Assembly (NCBI GenBank): GCA_008501635.1
Contig: QQUJ01000010.1
Location: 310,001-374,000 of the forward strand
Length of the DNA: 64,000 bases
Reading direction: 5' to 3'
Source: Pseudomonadota bacterium
GTDB lineage: Bacteria > Pseudomonadota > Gammaproteobacteria > QQUJ01
In this document: positions 27,124-36,779 of the stretch, piece by piece
Position numbering within the stretch: position 1 is the first letter of the stretch
Layout: the number at the start of each line of letters is the position of its first letter
The notes under the pieces: model-generated
The model's input: the letters and a program-made list of their open reading frames with translations, nothing else
The model's database searches: none
Told to the model about the DNA's origin: nothing
Made by a program: the position numbers and the translations under genes

Positions 27124-27951
27124 TCAGTCCTTGCCGAGGATATCGGCCAGTTCTCGAGACCGTTGACAGGCGGCATGCAGCGCCTTGTCCACGAGCCCGC
27201 CGAAATCGCCCGCGGCGAATGCCTCGAGCGCCTTTTCCGTGGTACCGCCCGGCGAGGTAACCCGCCGACGCAGCGTTGCGACATCGTCTTCACTGGAGAG
27301 CGCCATGCGGGCGGCGCCGAAAGCGGTTTCGAGCGTCAGCAGGTGGGCAGTCTCCGCGGACAGTCCCAGCTCACGGGCGACCCGCTCCAGGTGTTCCATG
27401 AACAGAAAAAAGTAGGCGGGACCGCTGCCTGAGAGCGCGGTGACCGCATCCAGCTGCGCCTCTTCCAGCACCCAGATTGTGACACCCACCGAGCGCAGGA
27501 TCGTCTCGGCCTGTTCGCGTTGGGTTTGGCTGACGCGCCCGTTGGCAAAGAGCGCCGTCGCGCCGCTTTTCACCAGCGCCGGCGTATTGGGCATCGTACG
27601 TACCAGTGCGATATTGCCACCCAGCCAGCGTTCGATATCGGCGCTGCGCACTCCGGCGGCGATGGAAACGACGAGCGGCTTGCGCTTCTGCACGATCTCG
27701 GCCAGCTCGCGCGCCACACCCCGCAGTACTTGCGGTTTGATTGCGAGAATCAGCACCTCGCCGTGATCGGCTGCCTCCTGATTGAGCGCCGTGGTGTGAA
27801 TGCCGAATTCCTCGCGCAGCCGGTCGAGTCCTTCGGTGTGCGGGTCCGCCGCCCAGATGCGGACGGGATCGTAGTGATCGGTGATCAAACCACCGATCAG
27901 GCTGCGGGCCATGTTGCCGCCGCCTATGAAGCTCAGTGTCGGGGATTTCAT
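27124..27951 (-). CDS. proC: Pyrroline-5-carboxylate reductase
   Basis: Reduces 1-pyrroline-5-carboxylate to L-proline with NAD(P)H, the last step of proline synthesis. The 275-residue protein opens with the Rossmann motif FIGGGNMARSLIGGL. It contains LAIKPQVL, VRTMPNTPALVKSGATAL and the C-terminal signature region from ALSGSGPAYFFLFMEHL to RRRVTSPGGTTEKAL. ATG 27951 is chosen over an upstream in-frame start at 27987, which would overlap yggS. The gene order yggS-proC-yggT is widely conserved. Confidence 0.97.
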   Translation of the reverse strand: MKSPTLSFIGGGNMARSLIGGLITDHYDPVRIWAADPHTEGLDRLREEFGIHTTALNQEAADHGEVLILAIKPQVLRGVARELAEIVQKRKPLVVSIAAGVRSADIERWLGGNIALVRTMPNTPALVKSGATALFANGRVSQTQREQAETILRSVGVTIWVLEEAQLDAVTALSGSGPAYFFLFMEHLERVARELGLSAETAHLLTLETAFGAARMALSSEDDVATLRRRVTSPGGTTEKALEAFAAGDFGGLVDKALHAACQRSRELADILGKD

Positions 27952-27983
27952 GGTTGCCAAGATACTCAACAGGGTAGGCGGGC

Positions 27984-28697
27984 TCAAGTTCCGTGTGTGT
28001 GGCGCGCGCCGAAAATGGCGGTGCCAACGCGCACCAGGGTGGCGCCCTCGAGTATGGCGGCCTCCAGGTCATCGGTCATGCCCATCGAGAGGGTGTCGAG
28101 GCCAGGACCTTGCTGTTGCAGTCGCTCCAGCGCCACCCTCAGAATTCGGAACGGTGTGCGCTGGCTCTCGGGGTCGTCGCTGGGTTTGGGAATTGCCATC
28201 AGTCCGCGCAGGCGCAAGTTGGGGAGCATGGCGATTTCTGCGGCGATCGCCGGCAGTTGCTCAATATCGATGCCGGATTTGCTGGCCTCGCGACTGACGT
28301 TGACCTGCAGACAGATATTCAGCGGTTTTCGGTCGTGGGGGCGCTGTTCGCTCAGGCGTCTGGCGATCTTCAGTCGATCGACACTGTGCACCCAATCGAA
28401 GCTTTCGGCGACCGTACGGCTTTTGTTTGATTGAATCGGGCCGATAAAGTGCCAGGTGATCGCAAGATCAGTGAGTGCCGCCATCTTGGCAACGGCCTCC
28501 TGGAGGTAGTTTTCACCGAAGTCGCGTTGACCCGCGGCGTAGGCGCTGCGCAGATCTTCTGCAGGGCGGGTCTTGCTGACGGCGATCAGCCGTACGCAGC
28601 CTGGAGCCCGACCGGCAGCACCTTCGGCGTCCCGAATACGTTTGCGGAGCGCATCGAGCTGTGCTTTTATGAGACGCGCATCGCGCTTTTCGGTCAT
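27984..28697 (-). CDS. yggS: YggS family pyridoxal 5'-phosphate homeostasis protein
   Basis: A 237-residue single-domain PLP protein of the alanine racemase N-terminal fold. Family members bind PLP and keep B6 and amino-acid pools balanced, without known catalysis. The PLP lysine lies in LIAVSKTRPAEDLR (about residue 41). FGENYLQEAVAKM, WHFIGPIQSNK and the phosphate-binding SMGMTDDLEAAI are present. ATG 28697 gives the standard length. It is divergent from pilT, with a 105-bp promoter region between them, as in Pseudomonas. Confidence 0.95.
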   Translation of the reverse strand: MTEKRDARLIKAQLDALRKRIRDAEGAAGRAPGCVRLIAVSKTRPAEDLRSAYAAGQRDFGENYLQEAVAKMAALTDLAITWHFIGPIQSNKSRTVAESFDWVHSVDRLKIARRLSEQRPHDRKPLNICLQVNVSREASKSGIDIEQLPAIAAEIAMLPNLRLRGLMAIPKPSDDPESQRTPFRILRVALERLQQQGPGLDTLSMGMTDDLEAAILEGATLVRVGTAIFGARHTHGT

Positions 28698-28802
28698 GGC
28701 CCCAAATAAAGTTTTATGGTTGGTATGATAGGGTTGCTCGATCGGTTGGCCAAAAGAGCGCACGGCGGGCAAGTCTCGGATTGTAGTGTAAGGGGGATGT
28801 GA

Positions 28803-29837
28803 ATGGACATAGCCGAACTGCTGGCGTTTGGTGTGAAAAACGGGTCGTCCGACCTGCATATATCAGCCGGCCTGCCGCCGATGATCCGCGTCGACGGCGA
28901 TATTCGTCGCATCAATCTGCCGTCAATGGATCACAAGACCGTTCATGCGCTGGTCTACGACATCATGAACGACAAGCAGCGCAAGGATTTCGACGAGTTC
29001 TACGAAACCGATTTCTCCTTTGAGCTGCCGGGCATCGCGCGCTTTCGCGTCAACGCCTTCACTCAGAACCGCGGCACCGGTGCGGTGTTTCGTACCATCC
29101 CCTCCAACGTCCTGACGCTGGAAGATCTGGCCTGCCCGGCGATCTTCAAGGATATCTCCGATCAACCACGCGGGCTGGTGCTGGTGACTGGGCCCACGGG
29201 ATCGGGAAAATCCACCACGCTGGCGGCGATGGTCAATCACAAGAACGAGAATGAGTTCGGGCATATCCTTACCATCGAGGATCCCATCGAATTCGTCCAC
29301 GAGAGCAAGAAGTGTTTGGTTAACCAGCGCGAGGTTCATCGCGATACGCTGGGATTCAATGAGGCGCTGCGCTCGGCCCTGCGCGAGGATCCCGACACCA
29401 TTCTGGTGGGTGAGTTGCGCGATCTGGAGACGATACGCCTGGCGCTGACGGCTGCCGAGACCGGGCACTTGGTGTTTGGTACGCTGCACACGGTCTCTGC
29501 CGCCAAGACCATCGATCGTATCGTCGACGTCTTTCCAGGGGGCGAGAAGGACATGGTGCGTTCCATGCTTTCGGAAGCGCTGCGTGCGGTCATCTCGCAG
29601 ACCTTGATGAAGAAGGTGGGCGGTGGCCGAATCGCGGCCCACGAGATCATGATCGGTACGCCGGCGATACGGAATTTGATTCGCGAAAACAAGGTCGCGC
29701 AGATGTATTCGGCGATTCAGACGGGTAACAAATCCGGGATGCAGACGCTTGATCAGTGTCTCACCGATCTGGTGCAAAAAGGACTGGTGACCCGCCAGGA
29801 TGCCCGCACACGCGCAGCCAATAAAGAGACTTTCTAG
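28803..29837 (+). CDS. pilT: Type IV pilus retraction ATPase PilT
   Basis: PilT is the hexameric ATPase that depolymerises type IV pili, powering twitching. The 344 residues contain Walker A GPTGSGKST (residues 130-138), the Asp box ILTIEDPIEFVH, Walker B ILVGELRDLETI and the His box TGHLVFGTLHT. The C-terminal AIRNLIRE motif, which is needed for retraction in studied PilTs, is also present. The gene is followed 39 bp later by pilU. The Pil-Chp sensory cluster that controls this motor lies at 39-50 kb. Confidence 0.98.
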   Translation: MDIAELLAFGVKNGSSDLHISAGLPPMIRVDGDIRRINLPSMDHKTVHALVYDIMNDKQRKDFDEFYETDFSFELPGIARFRVNAFTQNRGTGAVFRTIPSNVLTLEDLACPAIFKDISDQPRGLVLVTGPTGSGKSTTLAAMVNHKNENEFGHILTIEDPIEFVHESKKCLVNQREVHRDTLGFNEALRSALREDPDTILVGELRDLETIRLALTAAETGHLVFGTLHTVSAAKTIDRIVDVFPGGEKDMVRSMLSEALRAVISQTLMKKVGGGRIAAHEIMIGTPAIRNLIRENKVAQMYSAIQTGNKSGMQTLDQCLTDLVQKGLVTRQDARTRAANKETF

Positions 29838-29876
29838 TGCTAGTCGGGGATCACGTATTTCCCCAGGAGTGACGAC

Positions 29877-31004
29877 ATGGATTTCAATGGACTGCTCAAG
29901 TTCATGGTGCAGAACAAGGCTTCCGACCTGTTTATCACTACAGGTTTCCCGCCGACCATCAAGGTGCACGGCAAGCTGCTGCCGGTCAACAAGGCCCCTC
30001 TGACCCCGGAGCAGACACGCGAGCTGGTCTTCGGTGTCATGAACCAACGCCAGGTCGAGGAGTTCGAGGCCACCCACGAGTGTAACTTTGCCATCAGCGC
30101 ATCGGGCGTGGGTCGCTTCAGGGTCAGCGCCTTCGTGCAGCGCAACAACGTCGGCATGGTGTTGCGCCGGATCGAGACCAAGATCCCAACCATCGAGGAA
30201 CTCTGCCTGCCTTCGATCATCAAGGATCTGGCGATGACCAAGCGGGGCATGATCATCTTCGTCGGTGGCACCGGGACGGGTAAATCGACATCGCTGGCCT
30301 CGATGATCGGTTTTCGCAACCAGAACAGCACCGGACACATCATCAGTATCGAAGACCCGATCGAGTATGTTCACCAACATGCCGGTTGCATCATTACTCA
30401 ACGCGAGGTGGGGATCGATACCGAAGGGTTCGAGGTGGCGCTGAAGAACACACTGCGCCAGGCTCCCGACGTCATACTGATCGGTGAGATCCGCAGCCGC
30501 GAAACCATGGAATACGCCATCGCTTTTTCGGAGACAGGTCATCTCTGTCTCGCCACCCTGCATGCCAACAACGCCAATCAGGCGCTGGATCGTGTCATCA
30601 ACTTCTTCCCCGACGACAAACGCAACCAGATCCTGCTCGATCTCTCGTTGAACCTCAAGGCGGTGGTGGCGCAGCAGTTGGTGCCGCGCAAGGATGGCAG
30701 TGGCCGGCGCGTGGCTATCGAAATCCTGCTGGGAACGCCGCTGGTGAGTGATCTCATTCACAAGGGAGAGGTGCACAAGCTCAAGGAGGTGATGAAGCGC
30801 TCCAACGAACAGGGGATGGTGACTTTTGACCAGGCGCTGTTCCGGCTTTACATGGAGGACGAGATCTCCGTCGAGGAGGCGCTACGGCATGCCGACTCGC
30901 CCAACGAGGTGCGGTTGATGATCAAGCTCGGCAAGGAAGGGGGAATCGATCAGCTGCAATCGGCCGCTGATGGGTTGACCTTGGTGGATTCCGAACTCGA
31001 CTGA
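29877..31004 (+). CDS. pilU: PilT-dependent accessory retraction ATPase PilU
   Basis: A PilT paralogue that assists retraction under load in the same motor complex. The 375 residues have Walker A GGTGTGKST, ISIEDPIEYVHQHAG, Walker B VILIGEIRSRETMEYA and ETGHLCLATLHANNANQALDR. The longer C-terminal tail and the absence of an AIRNLIRE motif distinguish it from PilT. It forms the usual pilT-pilU operon and ends 10 bp from the convergent pyrK-like stop. Confidence 0.96.
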   Translation: MDFNGLLKFMVQNKASDLFITTGFPPTIKVHGKLLPVNKAPLTPEQTRELVFGVMNQRQVEEFEATHECNFAISASGVGRFRVSAFVQRNNVGMVLRRIETKIPTIEELCLPSIIKDLAMTKRGMIIFVGGTGTGKSTSLASMIGFRNQNSTGHIISIEDPIEYVHQHAGCIITQREVGIDTEGFEVALKNTLRQAPDVILIGEIRSRETMEYAIAFSETGHLCLATLHANNANQALDRVINFFPDDKRNQILLDLSLNLKAVVAQQLVPRKDGSGRRVAIEILLGTPLVSDLIHKGEVHKLKEVMKRSNEQGMVTFDQALFRLYMEDEISVEEALRHADSPNEVRLMIKLGKEGGIDQLQSAADGLTLVDSELD

Positions 31005-31014
31005 GCGGCCTGTC

Positions 31015-31899
31015 TCACGCGCCGGTGTTGAATACGGCGCGTGCATCGAACACCGGCCCGTCCACGCAGACACGTTTCATCGCCGGGCCGTCTGGTGTTT
31101 CCACCTGTACCGCACACCCCGCGCAACCGCCGACGCCGCAGGCCATGAACTCCTCCAACGAGACCTGGCACGGCAGGCCGAATTCCGCCGCGAATTCTGC
31201 CACCGCCTCGAGCATCGGGTGCGGGCCGCAGGCGTAGACCGCGACCTTGACCCGCTCTTCGGCAGCGAGGCTGACAAGCCAGGCGCGCGCCAAATCGGTA
31301 ATGTAACCATCGAAACAACCCGCATAGGATTGCCGACTGGCGAGCCGCGATGGGATGCCCCAATCGTCGAGCAACGGCATGCAGCCTATTACTCCTTCGG
31401 GAATACCGGGTACCAGGATCTGCGAAGGTCGGGCGGCAAAGGGGAAAGGGACCTCCGAACCCATCAGCACCAGCGGTTGCAAAGCCTTGAGTTGCGGGCG
31501 CATCGATTCGGCCAGAAATACCATCGGCGGGATACCGACGCCGCCACCCAGCAGCAGCGGCCGGGGGCACTCCGGGAGCAGGGTAAAGGCTTTTCCGATG
31601 GGGCCCAGGAGGTCGATGGTCTCACCGACCTTGCGTTTGGCCAACAGTGCAGTCCCGCGCCCTACCACCTTGTAGAGAAAATCCACCCATCCCTCGGTGG
31701 GCGAGACGCGCATGATCGACAGCGGACGGCGCATCGGCAGGTGCGGAGCGCATTGCAGGTGGGCGAAACTCCCGGGCCGGGCGTTGGCAGCGGTTTTTGG
31801 CGCATGGACGCGCAATACCTGCTGATCGCCGTCGAAGGCTTGATGTGCGAGGATTTCGGCCTGTTCGACGAAGATGGTGCCGCGGTGCGAATGATCCAT
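31015..31899 (-). CDS. pyrK: Dihydroorotate dehydrogenase electron-transfer subunit-like protein (PyrK family)
   Basis: A 294-residue ferredoxin-reductase-type flavoprotein. It has the FAD motif MRRPLSIMRV, the nucleotide-binding LLLGGGVGIPPMVFL, and ACGPHPML. The C-terminal 2Fe-2S cluster has CGVGGCAGCAVQ plus a fourth Cys in MKRVCVDGP. In class 1B dihydroorotate dehydrogenases, PyrK passes electrons from the PyrD core to NAD+. No pyrD is adjacent, so its partner is unknown. It lies 16 bp after pyrC' in the pyr block, supporting a pyrimidine role. The alternative is a related oxidoreductase reductase subunit. Confidence 0.82.
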   Translation of the reverse strand: MDHSHRGTIFVEQAEILAHQAFDGDQQVLRVHAPKTAANARPGSFAHLQCAPHLPMRRPLSIMRVSPTEGWVDFLYKVVGRGTALLAKRKVGETIDLLGPIGKAFTLLPECPRPLLLGGGVGIPPMVFLAESMRPQLKALQPLVLMGSEVPFPFAARPSQILVPGIPEGVIGCMPLLDDWGIPSRLASRQSYAGCFDGYITDLARAWLVSLAAEERVKVAVYACGPHPMLEAVAEFAAEFGLPCQVSLEEFMACGVGGCAGCAVQVETPDGPAMKRVCVDGPVFDARAVFNTGA

Positions 31900-31915
31900 G
31901 AAGGCTCCGAAGAAA

Positions 31916-33202
31916 CTACGAGGAGTTGCGCTGATAGACGATCCGGCCGTTGAGCAGGGTGTGGGTGACCTGCCCGCGGAACTCCCAGCCGATGAAGGGG
32001 GTGTTGTGGCCGCGTCCGCGCAACCGCTCGGGTGTCAGTGTCCAGAAGACCTCGGGATCGATCAGGCAGATGTCCGCCGTGTTACCGGGGGTCAGCGTCC
32101 CGGCCGCGCGCCTGAGCACGCCGGCAGGACCCGCGGTGAGTCGCGCAATTGCCGCCATCAGGTCGATTACGCCTTCGTCCACCAGCCTCAAGGTAAGGGG
32201 TAACAGGGTCTCCAGACCGGCTATCCCCGCTTCGGTTTCGCCGAGTGGCGCCAGCTTGGCATCGGGCTCGTGAGGCTGATGATCTGAGCAGATGACGCTG
32301 ACAACGCCTTCCGCCACCGCCTCGCGCAGTGCATCGCGATCGCGCTGGGTACGCAAGGGCGGGTAGACGTGGCAGTTGCTGTTGAATCCCATCACATCCA
32401 TTTCGGTGAGAAACAGCTGGTGGGCCGCCACATCGGCGGTGACGGGAAGACCATCGTGCTGGGCCCGGGCGATCAGGCGTACCGATCGAGCGCTGGAGAG
32501 CCGACAAAAATGGGCGCGGATGCCGCTGCGTTCGATCAGTGCCAGATCGCGCGCCACGGCGACCGTTTCGGCCGCATCGGGTATCCCCGGTAGTCCCAGG
32601 CGGGTGCTGACGGCCCCCTCGTGCACCAGGCCATCGTCACGCAGTGCGGGATCTTCAGGACGCAGAAAAACGGTCATGTCGAAGGTGGCGGCATACTCCA
32701 GGGCGCGCATCATCGCCAAGGTGTTGGTCAGTGGCCGGTCGGCGTTACTGATGCCGACTGCGCCCGCCGCTTTCAAGGCGGCCATTTCGCTCAGCGCCTC
32801 GCCGTTGAGATCCTGGGTCAGCGCTCCGATCGGGAGAATGCGTGCCTTGCCGGCCAGTTCGTTGCGTTGGCGGATGAGTTCGATAACGGCGGGGGTATCG
32901 ATGACCGGATCGGTATCCGGCGGGCAGACCAGGGTGGTGATGCCTGTGCTTGCCGCCGCGGCGGTCTCGCTGGCAATCGTGCCCTTGGGTTCCTCCCCCG
33001 GCTCGCGGGTGCGGGCACAGAGATCGATCAGCCCGGGACAGACCAGCTGGCCCGTGGCGTCGATTTCGCTATCGGGCCGAAAATCGGCGGGTTTCTCACC
33101 GATCGCTGCGATGCGCCCATCGACCACGTAGAGATCGGTCACCTGATCGAGTCGGCTTGCGGGGTCGATGATCCGGCCGTTGCTGATACGAATCCGGCTC
33201 AT
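31916..33202 (-). CDS. pyrC': Non-catalytic dihydroorotase-like protein, aspartate carbamoyltransferase partner
   Basis: A 428-residue amidohydrolase of the dihydroorotase family that lacks the metal-binding HxH. Where active enzymes read DxHxHxREPG, this one reads [13 protein letters not shown] (about residue 58). Other ligand sites are also altered (HFCRLSSA). The [11 protein letters not shown] segment remains. This is the known state of the pseudomonad PyrC', which scaffolds PyrB into a dodecamer without cleaving dihydroorotate. It overlaps pyrB by 4 bases (ATGA), consistent with a stoichiometric complex. A catalytic PyrC must be encoded elsewhere. Confidence 0.92.
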   Translation of the reverse strand: MSRIRISNGRIIDPASRLDQVTDLYVVDGRIAAIGEKPADFRPDSEIDATGQLVCPGLIDLCARTREPGEEPKGTIASETAAAASTGITTLVCPPDTDPVIDTPAVIELIRQRNELAGKARILPIGALTQDLNGEALSEMAALKAAGAVGISNADRPLTNTLAMMRALEYAATFDMTVFLRPEDPALRDDGLVHEGAVSTRLGLPGIPDAAETVAVARDLALIERSGIRAHFCRLSSARSVRLIARAQHDGLPVTADVAAHQLFLTEMDVMGFNSNCHVYPPLRTQRDRDALREAVAEGVVSVICSDHQPHEPDAKLAPLGETEAGIAGLETLLPLTLRLVDEGVIDLMAAIARLTAGPAGVLRRAAGTLTPGNTADICLIDPEVFWTLTPERLRGRGHNTPFIGWEFRGQVTHTLLNGRIVYQRNSS

Positions 33203-34179
33203 GCGTCGGCTCCCTCGGCGACGCGGCTGCCCATGGTCATGGAGATCACCGCCATGCGCACCGCGATGCCGTGGGTGACCTGCTGCAGGATTACCGAGCG
33301 CGGCCCATCGGCCACCTCGCTTTCTATCTCTATGCCGCGGTTGATGGGGCCGGGATGCATGACGATGGCGTCGGGTTTGGTGCGTTCCAGACGCCGCGCG
33401 CTGAGGCCGAAGAGCTGAAAATACTCGTGGGCGCTGGGCAGCAGGGTGCCGCGCATGCGTTCGCGTTGCAGCCGCAGCATCATGACGACATCGACGTTAT
33501 CGAGTCCGGCATCGAGGTCGTGGTAGACCTTGACGCCCAGCGATTCCACCTCGGCCGGCAAAAGCGTCTTGGGTGCCACCACCCGCACTTCGCCGACACC
33601 CAGGGTGTTCAGCGCATGGATCTGGGAGCGCGCCACCCGCGAGTGGAGGATGTCGCCGACGATCACCACGCTGAGTTCCTGGAACGAACCCTTGTGACGG
33701 CGAATCGTGAGCATGTCGAGCATCGCCTGCGTCGGGTGGGCGTGACGCCCGTCGCCGGCGTTGATCACCGCCACGTGGGGAGCGGCGTGTTGCGCGATGA
33801 AGTGCGCGGCGCCGCTTTGATTGTGGCGCACGATGAACATGTCCGAATGCATCGCCTCGAGGTTGCGCACGGTATCGAGCAACGTCTCGCCTTTGGTGGC
33901 CGACGAGGTACTGACCGCGATATTGAGCACGTCGGCGGAGAGTCGCTTGGCGGCCAGCTCGAAAGTGGTGCGGGTGCGCGTGCTCGGCTCGTAAAAAAGA
34001 TTGACTATCGTGCGCCCGCGCAGCAGCGGGACTTTTTTCACGCTTTGATCGACCACTGACATGAAGCTGTCGGCGGTATCGAGGATCTCGGTCAGCAGCG
34101 CGCGACTCAACCCCTCCGTGGTGAGGAAGTGACGCAGCCGCCCCTGGGCATCGACTTGTACCTCGTGGGGGCCAATCAT
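33199..34179 (-). CDS. pyrB: Aspartate carbamoyltransferase catalytic subunit
   Basis: Condenses carbamoyl phosphate and aspartate to N-carbamoyl-aspartate, the committed pyrimidine step. The 326-residue protein has the carbamoyl-phosphate loop [19 protein letters not shown] (about residues 62-80), [28 protein letters not shown], the Asp-binding RLQRERM and MHPGPINRG. The N-terminal extension of about 15 residues is typical of class A ATCases that partner with a dihydroorotase-like subunit. There is no pyrI. It is followed by pyrC' with overlapping codons and preceded by pyrR. Confidence 0.97.
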   Translation of the reverse strand: MIGPHEVQVDAQGRLRHFLTTEGLSRALLTEILDTADSFMSVVDQSVKKVPLLRGRTIVNLFYEPSTRTRTTFELAAKRLSADVLNIAVSTSSATKGETLLDTVRNLEAMHSDMFIVRHNQSGAAHFIAQHAAPHVAVINAGDGRHAHPTQAMLDMLTIRRHKGSFQELSVVIVGDILHSRVARSQIHALNTLGVGEVRVVAPKTLLPAEVESLGVKVYHDLDAGLDNVDVVMMLRLQRERMRGTLLPSAHEYFQLFGLSARRLERTKPDAIVMHPGPINRGIEIESEVADGPRSVILQQVTHGIAVRMAVISMTMGSRVAEGADA

Positions 34180-34270
34180 GCGCGTCCCCCTCCCGCGACG
34201 CTGGTGGCGGGGAATGGAATTGGGTGGTCGAGCATCGGAGGTGCGGCAAGAGAATAGATTGATAAGAGGT

Positions 34271-34774
34271 TCACGCGGTTTTCTGCACAGTCAGCACCAG
34301 CGGTTCGGGGCCGGACAATTTTACGTGCTCTCCGGGTTGCAGTTCCATGTGTTGGCCGACGACATCGGGCTGAATGGGTAATTCGCGGCCCGGACGGTCA
34401 ACCAGGCACACCAGCGACACCGCTGCCGGCCGACCGTAATCGAAGAGTTCGTTCATGGCCGCGCGAATCGTGCGTCCGGTATGCAGCACGTCATCGACGA
34501 GGATGATGTGGCGCCCATCCACGGCCGCGGGCAGTTGCGAGGGCTTGACCTGTGGGTTGAGTCCGACGCGGGTGAAATCGTCGCGGTAGAAGGTGATGTC
34601 GAGCGATCCCAGGGGATCGCTCAACCCTAATTCCTGATGCAGGCGTTTGGCGATCCACACGCCGCCGGTGTGAATGCCGATCATCAGTGGCGCGGCTTTT
34701 GGTCGTGCGGCAATCCGCTCGCGCAGCTGTTCGATCATCTGCGCGATCAGAGGCTCGATTTCGCTGGAACCCAT
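34271..34774 (-). CDS. pyrR: PyrR bifunctional regulator / uracil phosphoribosyltransferase-like protein
   Basis: A 167-residue PRTase-fold protein with the PRPP-binding motif [19 protein letters not shown] (about residues 92-110) and the PyrR-type [12 protein letters not shown]. In Gram-positive bacteria PyrR attenuates pyr operons by binding RNA; in Pseudomonas the homologue next to pyrB influences pyr expression. I saw no attenuator in the 91-bp gap to pyrB. ATG 34774, behind AAGGTA, is preferred over the in-frame ATG 34789, which would overlap ruvX. Confidence 0.9.
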   Translation of the reverse strand: MGSSEIEPLIAQMIEQLRERIAARPKAAPLMIGIHTGGVWIAKRLHQELGLSDPLGSLDITFYRDDFTRVGLNPQVKPSQLPAAVDGRHIILVDDVLHTGRTIRAAMNELFDYGRPAAVSLVCLVDRPGRELPIQPDVVGQHMELQPGEHVKLSGPEPLVLTVQKTA

Positions 34775-34778
34775 GGAT

Positions 34779-35213
34779 CTACCTTGCATGTTCGTTCAGC
34801 CATGTCTGCAGGATGATCTGGGCGGCTTCGCAGTCGATCTGTCCGCGTTCGTGTTTCCGCCCCGTTTTCTGCCCACGCTGGCGTAGCGCGTGCCCGGCCT
34901 CCACCGAAGAGAGCCGTTCGTCGATTTCATAAACCGGCAGACCATACCGCCCTTGAAGCCGACGGGCAAATCGCCGGGCGGCAAGCGTCATCTCGTGCTC
35001 GGTGCCATCCATATTGAAGGGAACCCCCACGACCAGGGCATCAGCCTGCCATTCCTCGATCAGGGCGCTGATTGCGTTCCAGTCGAGACCGCGGTCGGGA
35101 ATCTGCAGCGTCTCCAGCGGATTGGCGGTGCCGGTCAGCTCCTGGCCCACTGCAATCCCAATGCGCCTCAAACCGTAGTCGAATCCAAGTAGGGTCCGGG
35201 GCCGCGCCGTCAC
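34779..35213 (-). CDS. ruvX: Putative pre-16S rRNA nuclease RuvX/YqgF
   Basis: A 144-residue RNase H-like protein that completes 5' processing of 16S rRNA. The first acidic residue lies in [17 protein letters not shown], followed by [25 protein letters not shown] and a C-terminal [13 protein letters not shown] with the last acidic residues. The GTG at 35213 overlaps the algH stop (GTGA) and gives the normal length. The longer frame to 35378 lies inside algH and is rejected. Confidence 0.93.
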   Translation of the reverse strand: MTARPRTLLGFDYGLRRIGIAVGQELTGTANPLETLQIPDRGLDWNAISALIEEWQADALVVGVPFNMDGTEHEMTLAARRFARRLQGRYGLPVYEIDERLSSVEAGHALRQRGQKTGRKHERGQIDCEAAQIILQTWLNEHAR

Positions 35214-35779
35214 GCGTGCCCGACCTCGTCCGACAGGGTGTTGAGATCGACACCGAGCAGAGCGGCCGCGCTCTCCCATCGGGCTTGGTAGGGGAGGTCG
35301 AAGAGGATCTCCAGGTCGGCGGGACCGCTCAGCCAGGCGTTGTCGGCCATCTCCTGTTCCAATTGGCCCGGTGCCCAACCGGCGTAACCGAGGGCGACCA
35401 GGATCTGCGCCGGGCCTTTGCCGGTGGCAATGGCGGCGAGGATGTCGCGCGAGGTAGTGACGCCTATCTCTTCGGTGACGCGCAGTGTCGCATCCCAGTC
35501 GCTGGCAGGTTGGTGGAGCACGAAACCGCGTTCACGCTGGACCGGCCCGCCGAGCACCACCGGCAGCGCGGCGATCTGCTGCCCGCGCGGCTGGATGTCC
35601 ATGTGGCTGAGCACGTCGCCCAGGTGCAGATCGAGCGGCTTGTTGATCACGATGCCCATCGCCCCCTCGTCGTTGTGCTCGCAGATATAGGTCACCGTGC
35701 GCGCGAAATTGGGGTCTTGGAGGGACGGCATCGCGATGAGAAAGTGGTTGGTCAGGTACGAGGGCATGGCCATGGACAT
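35210..35779 (-). CDS. algH: YqgE/AlgH family protein (UPF0301)
   Basis: A 189-residue protein of unknown biochemical function. The family start YLTNHFLIAMPSLQDPNFARTV is followed by VTYICEHNDEGAMGIVINKP, LGGPVQRERGFVLH and LGYAGWAPGQLEQEM. In pseudomonads algH is named for an effect on alginate and virulence gene expression. It is coupled to ruvX by a GTGA overlap, a nearly universal pairing in gammaproteobacteria. Confidence 0.93.
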   Translation of the reverse strand: MSMAMPSYLTNHFLIAMPSLQDPNFARTVTYICEHNDEGAMGIVINKPLDLHLGDVLSHMDIQPRGQQIAALPVVLGGPVQRERGFVLHQPASDWDATLRVTEEIGVTTSRDILAAIATGKGPAQILVALGYAGWAPGQLEQEMADNAWLSGPADLEILFDLPYQARWESAAALLGVDLNTLSDEVGHA

Positions 35780-35833
35780 AGTATCTGCCCATCCCCAGGA
35801 GGGTACAAGGGAGGTGGGCTGGCGCGCCGTGGT

Positions 35834-36712
35834 TCAGCGGCTCGAAAGTCGGTAGTCGTTATCGAATTTCCAGGTACGAATGATGCGCACGATGTCGGTT
35901 TCGGCGCGGATTTTCGGAGGAAAGGGGGCAAAAGGGGCGGCGAGATGGACGATGCGAATTGCCGCATCATCGAGGGCCTTGTGCCCGGAACTGCTGGCGA
36001 TGCGGATATTGTGCACCGAACCGTCGGGCTTTATCGCCACATCAAGCATCAGTGCGCCGGAGAGCTTGCGACGAATGGCCTCACTGGGGTAGTTGAGGTT
36101 GCCGATACGCTCGATTTTCAGCCGCCATGCCTCTTCGTAGGCCGCGTATTTGTACTCGCGTGTGCTGGCGGAGATGAACTTCTGCCGCGGACGTTCGGCG
36201 TTGTTCTGCCATTCGCGGTTGATCTCGCTGCTGAGGCTGGCCATCTGCAACGAGCGTGTCATCAGTGTGGCGGCGTCGGGTAACGGCGGCGCTTCCTCGA
36301 CGGCAGGCGCGGTGGGCGCCTTGCGAACGCTGGGCCTTGGTGTGGCCATCACTTGTTGGCGCACCGGCTGTTGCGGGGCGGCCGGCGGAGCCGGTTGCGA
36401 GTAGGCGTCGCTGCCCCGGTTAGGCAGCTCCGCAGGGGTGGAGGCGGGGCTGGTAGGGCGCGCGGCCTTGTCCAGATCGCCACCGCCCTTCTGATTGGCT
36501 TGCGCGAGCAGCTTGGCATCGTCGGGCGCGGTGTCGGAGCGGCTGTGGACCAGCGTTATCTCCATGCGCTGGACGGGATCGCGCGGGATCAACTGATCAA
36601 GACCGAAACCCACACCAAGGATGATCACGGCGTGCAGCGCGGCTGCAACAAACAGCGTCAACTCGAGCCGATTGCGGGCGCTGATCTGAGGTACGGCTAC
36701 TACGGCGCTCAT
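35834..36712 (-). CDS. tonB: TonB family energy-transducing protein
   Basis: A 292-residue protein with one N-terminal membrane helix (about residues 17-39). A Pro/Ala-rich periplasmic spacer follows (about 85-145), then a C-terminal TonB domain with NLNYPSEAIRRKLSGALMLD and SVHNIRIASSSGHKALDDAA (about 205-290). It would couple the proton-motive force to outer-membrane receptors, but no exbB or exbD is adjacent. A TonB-like gene at exactly this place, between gshB and algH, is conserved in Pseudomonas, where it has been linked to pilus function; any such role here is inference. Confidence 0.87.
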   Translation of the reverse strand: MSAVVAVPQISARNRLELTLFVAAALHAVIILGVGFGLDQLIPRDPVQRMEITLVHSRSDTAPDDAKLLAQANQKGGGDLDKAARPTSPASTPAELPNRGSDAYSQPAPPAAPQQPVRQQVMATPRPSVRKAPTAPAVEEAPPLPDAATLMTRSLQMASLSSEINREWQNNAERPRQKFISASTREYKYAAYEEAWRLKIERIGNLNYPSEAIRRKLSGALMLDVAIKPDGSVHNIRIASSSGHKALDDAAIRIVHLAAPFAPFPPKIRAETDIVRIIRTWKFDNDYRLSSR

Positions 36713-36779
36713 GCAGTGATTTCAGATCCGTCAGATCGTGAACTCTCGACATTTCAGAGAGTTCCCTATGAATTGTCAA

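Noticed and set aside
35213-35378. N-terminal extension of ruvX
   Set aside because: It would lie entirely within algH; the GTG that overlaps the algH stop gives the normal family length.
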